NCBI GenBank assembly: GCA_946811185.2
Contig: OX328112.1
Coordinates: forward strand, 32,953,562-33,017,561
Origin: Hippopus hippopus
Taxonomy: Eukaryota; Mollusca; Bivalvia; Cardiida; Cardiidae
DNA length: 64,000 bases
Reading direction: 5' to 3'
Shown here: in pieces, positions 53,829-64,000 of the stretch
Layout: every line of letters begins with the position of its first letter
How positions within the stretch are numbered: position 1 is the first letter of the stretch
The notes under the pieces: generated by a model
The model's input: only the letters and a program-made list of their open reading frames with translations
What the model was told of the DNA's origin: nothing
The model's database searches: none
Position numbers and translations under genes: made by a program

Positions 53829-54059
53829 AATAAGACAATTCACTCTTTCTATGAAACAAACATCACCCTTTCCACAATGCAGACTTTCTGTTACAGAACC
53901 AAACCAAAGCAATCTTTATACCAAACAAAAAAATTTTCAGTCGGAATACCAGGCATTGGATGAAGAAAATTTAGTTGTTGCTCAAATGATTGAAGTAAAG
54001 ATGAGCCTTATTTGCACAGGTCACTGTCATAATTTGCATATAAAAAAACATCTTGTACC

Positions 54060-54195
54060 TTAATAATGACGTGTGGTGTCCGTTGTTGTGACATAGAGCA
54101 TCAGGTCCCGAGTTCGATACCCAGGAGGGGGTGTCAACTTTGGGATTGTTCATTGGCCCAAAAGTTCGGCGCAAGTACTGGTGAAGTTTCCAGGA
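54060..54195 (+). repeat. SINE-like sequence S4
   Basis: B-box-like GAGTTCGATACCC followed by GGGATTGTTCATTGGCC and AAGTACTGGTGAAGTTTCC. Weak A box. Confidence 0.4.
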
Positions 54196-54567
54196 GGCAA
54201 AATTGAGAGAGATTTGTATAAGTTGTAAGAACTTGCTTCTCCATTGATGTAAAATGAAGACGTTTAAAATTACACTTAATTATAACATTTTGTTCAGTCC
54301 ATGACTGTGCGCAGACATTGTTCAAATGTAATCCATTACTGTCTACGGAATAGAAAATTAGTTTGACAAACATGTAATTAAACCAGATAAACTGTCTCAT
54401 CTAAAAATAGGTTTGCAGCAGATAACAGAAATATAGAAAATAAAGATAAATTAAAATTTGATACAATAAAACTTGCAAAGTTATACATTGCTACAACCGG
54501 CATTTACAACCCATTGCACTCTTCTGCATGTTCTGGTATGTTCAAAAATATACCTTTGAAAAAAAGC

Positions 54568-55020
54568 AAGAGGGCCATGATGGCCCTATATTGCTGCACT
54601 GACTTGTTGGAAATAGGGCTCCTATTGGCACAGCCATAAAAATTTTATAATCCATGGAATATTCTACCCAGAAAATAAGCACAACCCAAAAGAGATGCTA
54701 ATTAATATAGCAAAATAATTTCATGAAATATGACAAAGGTATTGAAAAGACTTATTCCTGTAAAGTATTGAGTCTGGTCCTAAACTTTGACAAGCACACT
54801 TCTAAGATATGTCTACTTGAAAAAAAAAAATCTTTTCTTTTGACTTTTTTATCAAAGTTAAAATTTCCAAATGGAGAAAAACGTTAGTAATAATTGTTAC
54901 ATAATAATTGTTGCTTCGTTTTGAATTTAACACTAGGTCTACCTTACAATGATCTTACATACCAAATTAAATCAATGTGAGTGAAAATCCAACAATTTCT
55001 ACCCAGAAAATTGCAACTGT
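54568..55020 (+). mobile_element. Helentron-like element, 5' part
   Basis: GCAAGAGGGCCATGATGGCCC start with TGCTGCACTGACTTG, running into the next element at 55022. Confidence 0.55.
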
Positions 55021-55021
55021 G

Positions 55022-57130
55022 CAAAAAACAAGAGGGCCATGATGGCCCTGAAGTTGCTCACCTGAGCCTTTTGATCAAACATGACCCATTTCCAATCTCT
55101 TCAGAGATATTAAGACAAACACTCTGACAAACACTCATTAGTATTGGGCTTACAAATATGGCCTCTAGAGTGCACACAAGCTTTTTCTAGAATTTGTCTC
55201 AGCGGCCTACTTGACATGTAGAAATTATCCAGACATACACATTCCGACAAACTTTCATGAGTATTTGAGAGAAAATGTGGCCTGAAGGGTGTACAAAAGG
55301 TTTTTCCGAGATTTCACCTAGTGACCTAGTTTTTTATCCAACATGACCCATACTCATACTAGTCTAAGATATTATCAAGACAAAGATTCAAAGCAAATTT
55401 CAAGATTATTGGACTGAAAATGTGGCCTCTAAAGCGTACACACGGTTTTTCAAGGATGAAACTTGGTGACCTAGTTTTTATTCCATGTGACCCATTTTCA
55501 AACTCATGCAAGATATCATCAAGACAAACATTGTAACAAAAGTTTAAAGAATATTCGACTGTAATTATAGTACAAAAGGTTTTTCCGAGATTTGACCTTG
55601 TGACCTAGTTTTTATCCAACATGACCCATTTTCATACTAGTCTAAGAAATTATCAAGACAAACATTCTGACCGAATTTCAAGATTATTGGACTGAAAATG
55701 TGGCCTCTAGAGCTTACATAAGGTTTTTCTACGATTTGACCTGGTGACCTAATTTTTGACCTGACATGACCCATTTTCAAACTCATCCAAGCTATCATCA
55801 TGACAAACATTCTCACCAACTTTAAAGAGCATTGGACTGAAAATGTGACTTCTGGAGTGTACACAAGGTTTTTCTAAGATTTGACCTTGTGACCTAGTTT
55901 TTGACCCCACATGGCCTACTTTCGAACTTGTCTGTGATATTATCAAGACAAACATTCTAACCAAATTTCAAGACTATTGGACAGAAAATGTGGCTTCTGG
56001 AGCATACACAAGGTTTTTTTAAGATTTGACCTAGTGACCTAGTTTTTTATCCAACATGGCCCATTTTCAAATTTATCAGAGATATCATCAAGACAAACAT
56101 TCTGACCAACTTTCAAGAGGATTGGACTCAAAATGTGGCTTCTAGAGCGTACACAAGGTTTTTCTAAGCTTTGACTTAGTGACCTAGTTTTTGACCTGAC
56201 ATGGCCCACTTTCAAACTTGTTTGAGATATCATCAAGACATACATTCTGACCAACTTTCAGGAGTATTGGACGGAAAATGTGGCCTCTAGAGCGTACACA
56301 AGGTTTTTCTAAGATTTGACCTGGTGACCTAGTTTTTGACCCGACATGGCCCATTTTCAAACTGGTCTGAGATATCATCAAGACAAACATTCTGACCAAG
56401 TTTCAAGAGTACTGGACTGAAAATGTGGCTTCTAGAGCGTACACAAGGTTTTTCTAAGATTTGACCTGGTGACCTAGTTTTTGACTCGACATGACCCATT
56501 TTTTTTAACTCATCTGAGATATCATCATGACAAACATTCTGACCAAATTTCAGGAGTATTGGCCTAAAAATGTGACCTCTAGAGCATACACAAGATTTTT
56601 CTACGATTTGACCTGGTGACCTAGTTTTTGACCCGACATGGCCCATTTTCAAACTCGTTCGGGATATCATCAAGACAAACATTCTGACCAAGTTTCATGA
56701 GTACTGGACAGAAAATGTGGCATCTAGAGTGTACACAAGGTTTTTCTAAGACTTGACCTAGTGACCTAGTTTTTAACCTGACATGACCCATTTTCAAAGT
56801 CGTCCAACATATCATCAAGGCAAACATTCTGACCAAGTTTCATGAGTATCGGACTGAAAATGTGGCCTCTAGAGCGTACACAAGGTTTTTCTACGATTTG
56901 ACCTTGTGACCTAGTTTTTGACCCGACATGACCCGTTTTCGAACTCGTCCGAGATTTTATCAAAGCAAACATTCTGACCAAGTTTCATGAGTATCAGACT
57001 GAAAATGTGGCCTCTAGAGCGTACATAAGGTAAAAAGTTGACGACGGACAACGCACACCGCACGACGGACGCCGGACACAGCACGATCACAATAGCTCAT
57101 CATGAGCACTTTGTGCTCAGGTGCGCTAAA
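55022..57130 (+). mobile_element. Helentron-like element with a 145-bp tandem array
   Basis: Left end CAAGAGGGCCATGATGGCCC and TTGCTCACCTGAGCC. About thirteen units of 145 bp, best preserved from 55750 to 57010. Right end GACGACGGACAACGCACACC, then GAGCACTTTGTGCTCAGGTG and CGCTAAAAA. The ends carry complementary subterminal CTCACCTGAGC/GCTCAGGTG. The minus-strand frames recurring every 145 bases are array artefacts. Confidence 0.8.
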
Positions 57131-57820
57131 AATGCAAGAGTGAATTCAATAAAATCAAGTTAAAGGTTTTCAACATCTTCATCCAAAAGTTACATGAGTT
57201 ATCACCCTTTGACCACTTTGCCTTTATCATAAACAACTGCAGGCATTGTTATTGGACAAATCATAATTCAATTAAGAAATCTGGTGAAAGTGGTCCACCC
57301 ATGTCTTCTTTCCATAAACTTTGATTGAATTCCTATACAGGATTTTTGTGAAGAAGATCCACAACTTTTGAATCAATCTCGAAGAAGACCCACAACTTTT
57401 GAATCAATTATGTAGTCATGGCAACCACAGTTCTAGAATAAACTGTATTCTTTCAAGGAATTCTGAAGAGGTTACAAGCAATTTCTGAACCACACTGCTT
57501 GCAAGTCCTAGGCAAAAAAAAAAAAAGGATATTTGCAAATAGTTAATAATTTTAATTACACCCTATGCAAATATGGCTCAGCCAAGGTAAAACAACTGTA
57601 CAGTACCTGTCCAGGTTATCAAGTCTGTTTACCTAGGAATTTTAGATAGTTTCTGGTAATCTTAAAATACATAAAAATGCTATGATTGCCTCTCAAAAAA
57701 TCAAAATAATTTTGCCTCTTGAAAAATATAAATAATATTCCTTGTAACATACTGAATTATAAACTATCGGTTTATCAGATTTTATCCTCCGAGCTTTGCC
57801 AAGAAAAGTTCTTTTTTGCT
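57131..57820. other. No gene recognised; Helentron-like scraps
   Basis: CATGGCAACCACAG and TTTCAAGGAATTCTGAAGAG near 57415-57475 match the 21593 element. Nothing else is assigned. Confidence 0.35.
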
Positions 57821-58038
57821 TTAACCCTAATTTTGCGCCTTTCGCTGCTATAGTTGCCTTAGCGGCCAGTATAGATTAAGATCAGGCTGCACCAAACGTG
57901 CAGCCTGATCTTTGATCTACTCTGTCCACTTTGGTGAAACAAATTAGGTGGAAGCAACCATGAAATTGCCATTATTTGGTCGTATTTCTACGATGAAAAT
58001 GTCTGATGGGTTTATTCGGCACCGAGTCTAAAGGTTAA
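57821..58038 (+). mobile_element. Family B palindromic MITE
   Basis: TTAACCCTAA to AAAGGTTAA. Palindrome about GATCAGGCTGCACCAAACGT. Confidence 0.75.
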
Positions 58039-58201
58039 ATCTTTAGCAAACAATTCCATGTTTAACAACCCTGTGGATGAAGGCTGGTAGGAAAAGGAGA
58101 AATACAGATAACCAGCAGTTTCTTCTCCCTAACACACAATTTTTTCAAAAGCCTTCTTCTAACGGGTCGTTAAAACTTTGAATTGTATGGTAAAGGGTTA
58201 A
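58034..58201. mobile_element. Family A mirror copy, L-L
   Basis: Both halves are of L type: AACAATTCCATGTTTAACAA on the left, GGGTCGTTAAAACTTTGAAT on the right. Confidence 0.6.
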
Positions 58202-58990
58202 AGAACAGGAGGGAAAGGGTTTTTGAAAACATCGTGAGTGAAAAATAAAAATACTGATAACCGTCTGCTTTTCTCACAGCATTTTCTGTCATTTCAGTGA
58301 TAATTTTCATAATTCAGCGACCTTTTTTTATTTTGGTCATCTGCAAATGCTTTCAGTTTGGACAAGTCTAAAATTTTGTAGTTCGGTAAGGAGTTAAAAT
58401 TTGCAGCAAAATAAGAACTTCCCTAACAACTGAGACAATTATCTTTATGCAGCAGAATATCAATTTATGGGAGATTTTTCATGATCAGCATTGCCAAGAA
58501 AGATCAGTCTGACAGATACGAAATGATACATCTTGCACTCAGAGAAAATATTTAACCTTTAACCAAACAATCCTGAACTCTAACAACCTGAAAGAGAAGG
58601 CTTTTGAAAACATTTTTGAAAAAAGAGAAAATGCTGGTAACCAGCATTTTCTCCTTTTCCAACAATGTTTCTCTTCTACCCTATCAAAGACAGAAATAAT
58701 AATTTGAGCTACATTTTATTTTGTCCTCTGCAAGTGCTTTCAATTTGATCTAATCCAAACTTTTTTTGTTTAGTAAAGTGTGAACCCTTTACCACACAAT
58801 CCTGAGTTTTAACACATCCCTAGGGTAGATGGCTTTGGATAACATTATGGGAAAAGGACAGAATACTGGTAACCATCATGTAGTCCGTTCCCACAATGTT
58901 TTCTACACTCTAAGAGACAAATCCACTCATTAGAGCAATGTTTGGTTTGCTGTCTGTAAATACTTTGAATACAGGTGGGTCTTTCGTTCT
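58195..58990 (+). repeat. Three family A copies
   Basis: 58195-58398 decayed; 58555-58782 good core; 58783-58990 decayed. Confidence 0.65.
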
Positions 58991-58999
58991 AGAGGTAAT

Positions 59000-59255
59000 G
59001 ACTCCATCTTAGTGCAAAACTTTTAGAATCATCAGGATTTTTGCAAAACCAAAACATGGTTCAAATGCTGGACTTTGTACATGAGAGAGCAGAAAACATT
59101 GTGGCATTGTCGTCACCAGCATTTTCTCCATTCCCCATAATGTTATTTACCCTATCAAAGACAGGAATCGTCATTTCAGCAATATTTATTTTGTTGTCTG
59201 CACATGCTTTCAATTTGGTCGAGTCAAAATTTTGTTGTTTGGTAAAGAGTTAATT
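59000..59255. mobile_element. Family A mirror copy, R-R
   Basis: Left half with ATGGTTCAAATGCTGGACTT and GCAGAAAACATTGTGG, right half with TTGTCTGCACATGCTTTCAA. Both are R type. Confidence 0.55.
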
Positions 59256-59289
59256 ATCTGACAATGGGGATTAATGATCAATCTTCATA

Positions 59290-60382
59290 ATTCTTTCCAG
59301 TCTAATCTTGATCCACACAGTCAAGATTTAGCAGCTTCTGATACTCTTAAGGATGCCCAGGGTTAGGTGGGTTTTTCTTAGCAGAAATGATTGACTTTCC
59401 TTGTTATTAAATTACAATTCTTATAAAACAATTTTGGAAGAGAACCAAATAATATGTCTCCAGAAAACATTTCCAGACGAAAAAATTTTTTACTTGTCCA
59501 AACCAAAAGCCTTCGTATACAACAAATCCATTGCGGTTGAAAATGGAATTTTCTTGGAAAAGGTTAGAAAATAAAGCAGGAAAAGCAGAAAATGTTGGTT
59601 ACACAAATTTTCTGCTTTTCCGACATGTTTTTTGAAAAGCCTTTTCTTCTGGGGCGCTCAAGCATTTGATTTAATTTTTTTGTTTTTCTTTTTGCAAGAT
59701 TTTTTTTTTTTTGGAAAAAAAATTATGAATCATGCAAACAAAAGGCACTGATCCTGGAGTTGCTTGTTCAGAGATTAAACCTTTAGCACACAATCCCATA
59801 TTTTAAAATCTCTGAAGAAGAAGGCTTTTGAAAGCATTGTGGGAAAAGGAGAAAATGCTGGTAACCAGCATTTTCTCCTTTTTCCGCAATGTTTTTTATC
59901 CTATCAAAGCCAAATCTCACCACCTGAGCACCCAGCAGAATTAATTTGTCGTCTGCAAATCCTTTGAATTTGGACCAGTCCAAAATTTTTTGTCATTTGG
60001 TCAACGGTTAATTGATAGTCAATCCTCGAAGACAGCTTGCTTAATGATTAAATCGTATTAAAAGTATTATTTCAGTAATATCACAGTGACAGCTCACATT
60101 TTCATGATGTCCTTGGTTTCCATAACACATGGCTAGGACTCTGAAGTGATTTGCCCATGGCCATGCAGGACACTAAAGCGCACTAAAAGCTGGGGATCCT
60201 GAACTACAAGGCTTGTATGTCACCAAGTGAGCAACCTTACGATAGCTACCGGTATACGTGTAGATCCTATATCTTGTTTTATAACTTCCCCAAATGATAA
60301 TTCAGTTACCCATTTTCCTTTTCCCATAATGTTTTCTAACTCAAGGTGGTTTAAACTCAGAATTGTGTGGTAATCGGTTAAC
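59290..60382. repeat. Family B fragment, family A copies and a SINE S2 fragment
   Basis: 59290-59350 family B; 59470-59700 family A minus, decayed; 59775-60011 family A plus, good; 60050-60240 SINE S2 in reverse; 60290-60382 family A L end. Confidence 0.6.
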
Positions 60383-60590
60383 TCTTTCCTTACTGTAGAC
60401 AACACCAGTCACTTTTGTGGACAGTGTAGATAAAGATCAGACTGCACAGAATGTGCAGTCTGATCTCTGATCTACATTGTCCATTTCTTTATTTTAGATA
60501 AAAGCCAAAATGTCTCTTCTTCTTGCAATGGGACCATATTTAAAGGCAATGAAAAGTTGTACATTATTTACCTGGTAGTGAAAGAGTTAA
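60378..60590 (+). mobile_element. Family B palindromic MITE
   Basis: TTAACTCTTTCC start (60378), AAAGAGTTAA end. Palindrome from GGACAGTGTAGATAAAGATC. Confidence 0.8.
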
Positions 60591-60603
60591 ACATGAAAAA
60601 AGC

Positions 60604-60872
60604 CGAGCCCCGGTAGCTCAGTTGGTAGCATACAGGACTTGAAAACAGGGGATCACCGGCTCGATTCCTGGCTCTGCCAATATCTTTCCTAGGATTGATG
60701 ATAGTCAGTGCGACAGGATTCATTCCTCTCTCATCGCTGACACTTGTTTCCACAATAGTTATGCGGGAAAGCAGCCAGTAGCTTGAAAAGAATATTGTGG
60801 GGAGTACTGGTAAAACAAACTCCAGGAAAGCATGGATAGGTGCACTGGTTGCATACAATCAATCAATCAATT
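60604..60872 (+). mobile_element. SINE family S1
   Basis: Head CGAGCCCCGGTAGCTCAGTT with a clear A box, GGCTCGATTCCTGGCTCTGC, full body, (CAAT)n tail. Confidence 0.8.
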
Positions 60873-60901
60873 TTCTCATAATGTTTTCTAACTCAAGGTC
60901 G

Positions 60902-61132
60902 TTTAACCCTTTACAACACAATCCTGAGTTTTAACAACCCTGAGAGAGAAGGCTTTTGAAAACATTGTTTGAAAAGGAGAAAATGCTGGTAACCAGCATT
61001 TTCTCCTTTTCCAACAATGTTTTCTACCCTATCAAAGACTACTTTTGTCATTTGAGCCACCATTAATTTTTCGTCTACAATTACTTTCTGTTTGGACATG
61101 TCCAAAATTCTGTCATTTGGTACAGAGTTAAA
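60902..61132 (+). mobile_element. Family A MITE
   Basis: Complete with perfect inner core. Confidence 0.85.
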
Positions 61133-61437
61133 CTCAGGATTGCATTGTAAATGATTGAAGAATGTAGCAGCATGGAAAATAGGTGGCTTTTATAGTAGAA
61201 TGTAAGACACACCCATTCCTTTTACAAAGAAACGTAAATATTATGAAATCATGTTTTTCATGATAATATGTATGATAACGGGGTATTTTGGTCAGGTGTA
61301 CAGAAGCAATTTATTGCTGGGATGGAACACTGCAGACAGCAGCTGCTTGCTTCATGGATCAATCTCTTGAACTCTCCCAAAATTGCTTGTACAGCCATGG
61401 TAGTGCAGTCAGTAGTGTTGGTTGGTAGAATTGAAGT

Positions 61438-61664
61438 TAACCCTTTACCACACAATGATGGACTTTTAACACCCCTGATAGAGAAGGCTTTTGAAAACAT
61501 TGTGAGAAAAGGAGAAAATGCTGGTTACCAGCATTTTCTCCTTTTCCCACAATGTTTTCTACCCTATCAAAGAAAAATCATTTCATATGAGCCACATTGA
61601 AACTGTCATCTGCAAATGCTTTCGATTCGGACAGGTCTAAAATCTGTCGTGTGCTAAAGGGTTA
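61438..61664 (+). mobile_element. Family A MITE with flipped centre
   Basis: Plus halves but GGTTACC at the centre. Confidence 0.85.
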
Positions 61665-62310
61665 AACGCCGTTTTAACAGCTTGGGTCATATCACGGCAG
61701 TCAGTGCACCTATGCATGTGTTTACTGGCTTTCTCACGCCAGTACTGACACAACTTTCTTTCCAATTCTTTCCAAGTCACTGACTACTTTCTCACATGCA
61801 TCAGAGGTAAGAGGCAAAAAAATCGGGGGAAAGAAAGTTTTCCTAAACTGGGTATAGAACTCGTAACCAACAGGTCTGAAGTCTGATACGCTAACCACTG
61901 AGCTCCCTGGGTGAGCACAGTCATTAGTGTACTTGAGAAACCCAGGAAATACATCAGCGTGTGAGCCGTTGCTGTGTTCTGACTGAAATGATTTTGAAAG
62001 CAGCATAAAACACAATCAGTCTAATCTGATTAGATCTTCCCTGTCCAATACCTTTACACATTTTCCTACCACTAAAACATATCAAAATTACAATATTTTG
62101 AACATTAGCTCACTTTGAAAGTCAGGATTCTTATCTCTTAAAGAGCCTTTCACAACCATACTGGCACAAAATAAGCAGTCTGATCTCTGATCTTCACTGT
62201 CCGCTTAGCTAAAGCAAAAGAGACTAAAGAAACAATGAATTCACAATTATTTGGATCTTAATTCTGGACTGAAAATATAATTATGTTAGGTTTATTTGGT
62301 GCCTTACAGA
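61665..62310. repeat. SINE S1/S2 composite and family B fragment
   Basis: 61665-61800 is S1 tail in reverse. 61855-62030 has a tRNA-like reverse head and an S2-type end (AACCCAGGAAATACATCAGC). 62105-62310 keeps family B pieces. Confidence 0.5.
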
Positions 62311-62329
62311 TACATTTTTACAGCCAGAG

Positions 62330-62974
62330 AGAAAATAACGCTGTTAAAATTTGATAGTGTGTAGAATGGTTTAGAATTCAGTCAGCTGTGTAAACATAAA
62401 TAACTAATCCAAGGGATAATTAACTCACACGATTTGTCTTCAATTGAAAACCGAAAACAACAACACTGATTTCTTTGAAGGCCTTAAGAAAATGAAATGC
62501 ACTTTCTACCCATCGTAATCTGTGCAACCTTGCAACTGTCACGGGCAACATTTGGCATAAAGATACAAGAACGACTATACTTTCATAAAATAAAGATGAA
62601 ATAGGGTAAAAACTGGATGAAAACAAGTATAGATATATCTTTGAGGGTTGATTTATGTATATATTGCACTTTTAAGAGATGAGCAGCCTTACCAAAACCT
62701 GTCTTTACCTTCGTAACCACAAACCACAAAGTCAAAATGCAGGAGAAAAATATTGTCCTTATCAATAAAAATCAAACAAAAAGTGCTTCTCCCATTTTTC
62801 TATCACCTCTGTAAATCAAACACACCTACATAAAAAACTGAACCACAAGATTTAGAAAACTTATTCTTCCCCCCCCCCCACCCCCTTTGAATCCACATTG
62901 TATGAAATAAACGAACATTTTTTGTCCATTTATAATAAGTATCTAACTTAGCAATGTCAGAATAGTTCCATATT
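62330..62974. other. No gene recognised
   Basis: A hydrophobic minus-strand frame ends in GTAAAG near 62709, but has no ATG after its upstream stop, so I do not call it a signal-peptide exon. Confidence 0.35.
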
Positions 62975-63400
62975 TATCTTTCAACTAACCTAATATCCAT
63001 GCAATAACACCTATGCGATTTTTTTTTTGTGTTATATCACGGATATTTATAGAACAATATTTGATATACCACAGATGTTTATAGAACATGAATGAATTTT
63101 CTGTGGGTAAACATCACATTTTATGACGTAGTCAACATCATTCATGACGACATTATTACAACTAATCCATATCCATTTCATTTGCAAATATTGCTAAATT
63201 TGTGTTTTTCATTGTAAGAAATAATGAACAGCAACAAATCAGACGTTAAGAGATAAATAAAATATGTACATAGTATTGTCGTACATCAAAAATATCTAAC
63301 TCAGTTGGAGGAATTGATAATTGTCTCGCCAAGGCTCGACAATTATCAGTTCTCCCAACCTCGTAAGATATTTTTAATATACGACAACACTGTGTACCTA
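62975..63400. repeat. Family F repeat, copy 2
   Basis: Colinear with 6700-7170. 63277-63397 forms a hairpin around CTCGCCAAGGCTCGACAATT. Confidence 0.65.
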
Positions 63401-63411
63401 CTGTCTATACA

Positions 63412-64000
63412 TCTGACTTGGCTCTTCACCAAACAACAATGTAAATTCTGTGATTTGAGCCACATTTATGGTCTGCAAAATGCTTTGAAATATTGGACAA
63501 ATCCAAAATTTTGTCAGTCGCCAAAAGGTTAATGGAGAAATTAGGCATAACAATCTTGCCTTTTGCCATAATTTTTCATACAATGTTTTCATGTATTCAT
63601 AGTGATTATCCATACTGTACAAGGACATTTTAAAAAGTGGCGGCATAAAATTGTAAAATTTGTTTCCTTCAGTATCACCTAGAATGTATTCAGGTGGACC
63701 CCATAAAGGCCTTGCTTAAACATCTTTTTCTGCAAGTATCCCTTTTCAATAAAAAAGGCTGGGATACATGTCAAAGCTCAGCTCTTCACTAAATTCCTGC
63801 CTAGGCCCCTTTAACAATGTAAAGGGATTCTGTTTCAATGGGTGCATATTAATATAAATTTTAATATAAATTATCAGATTTTTTATTTCATTTCTTTTTC
63901 CTGCAATACATCAAGTGAGAAAAATAATGTGATAGTAAATTAGCAATAGCATGCCAAAACATTAAACAAAATATTCAAGAGTACAAAGAATTCATCATCA
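63412..64000. other. Family A R half, then no gene recognised
   Basis: 63412-63535 holds a family A R half ending AAAAGGTTAA. The remainder to the window end is AT-rich with no feature I can support. Confidence 0.4.

Noticed and set aside
55637..56981. Series of about 71-codon minus-strand frames spaced 145 bases apart
   Set aside because: They arise from the 145-bp tandem array. 145 is not a multiple of three, so no repeat protein is encoded.
60604..60690. Functional tRNA gene
   Set aside because: Clear A/B-box-like sequence but no acceptor stem pairing, and it continues into the SINE S1 body.
62583..62765. Hydrophobic minus-strand frame ending in a GTAAAG donor, possible collagen signal-peptide exon
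   Set aside because: No ATG after the in-frame upstream stop, only TTG. No support for use as a start.
1..64000. Recurrent short palindromes resembling CRISPR repeats
   Set aside because: Copies are dispersed, in both orientations, with TTAA duplications and no spacers or cas genes. They are MITEs in a eukaryotic genome.

Overview
The window looks like a bivalve mollusc nuclear genome, and I would guess a heterodont clam. This rests on an AT-rich, intron-heavy gene, several palindromic MITE families at very high density, tRNA-derived SINEs with CAAT-type tails, and elements starting CAAGAGGGCCATGATGG with internal tandem repeats, a type I associate with bivalves. The species call is inference. 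No bacterial, viral or plasmid gene was seen.

The only protein-coding gene I can support is on the minus strand, from about 36200 down past position 593. It is a multiplexin, the collagen XV/XVIII family. Eighteen coding exons join in phase into 994 uninterrupted codons. They encode a thrombospondin-N/laminin-G-like domain (35656-36200 plus 33843-33908), an acidic Ser-Gly linker (32669-32752), and then an interrupted Gly-X-Y region down to 593. Interruptions carrying EGSGE and a GPPGPVVE break match multiplexins and not fibrillar collagens. The signal-peptide exon was not found. The trimerisation and endostatin part of the C-terminus should lie to the left of position 1.

Everything else is repeat. 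Family A is a 221-bp MITE with TTAA target duplications, 13-bp termini CCCTTTACCACAC and a perfect central palindrome (piggyBac-like). It is present in roughly 80 intact or broken copies and forms much of every intron, often starting within 10-35 bases of a splice site. Families B (TTAA, TAGATCAAGATCAGACTGCA palindrome) and C (GAGCCATGCTCTGTGAAAAG termini) are other palindromic MITEs. There are also SINEs, Helentron-like elements with tandem arrays (20.4-24.4, 51.8-52.9 and 54.6-57.1 kb), a deleted hAT element with a possible transposase first exon (26348-27548), and a fold-back element with another element inside it (29163-31372).

The most unusual objects are two short retroelements (1068-1602 and 46215-46804). 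They have LTR-like direct repeats, a proline-tRNA-type primer binding site, a purine tract and a 5-bp target duplication, and their terminal repeats carry a tRNA-like Pol III promoter (A and B boxes). This layout resembles plant Cassandra TRIMs, which carry 5S rRNA instead. From 36.2 to 64 kb I find no convincing gene. That part is either the first intron of the collagen gene or its upstream intergenic DNA.
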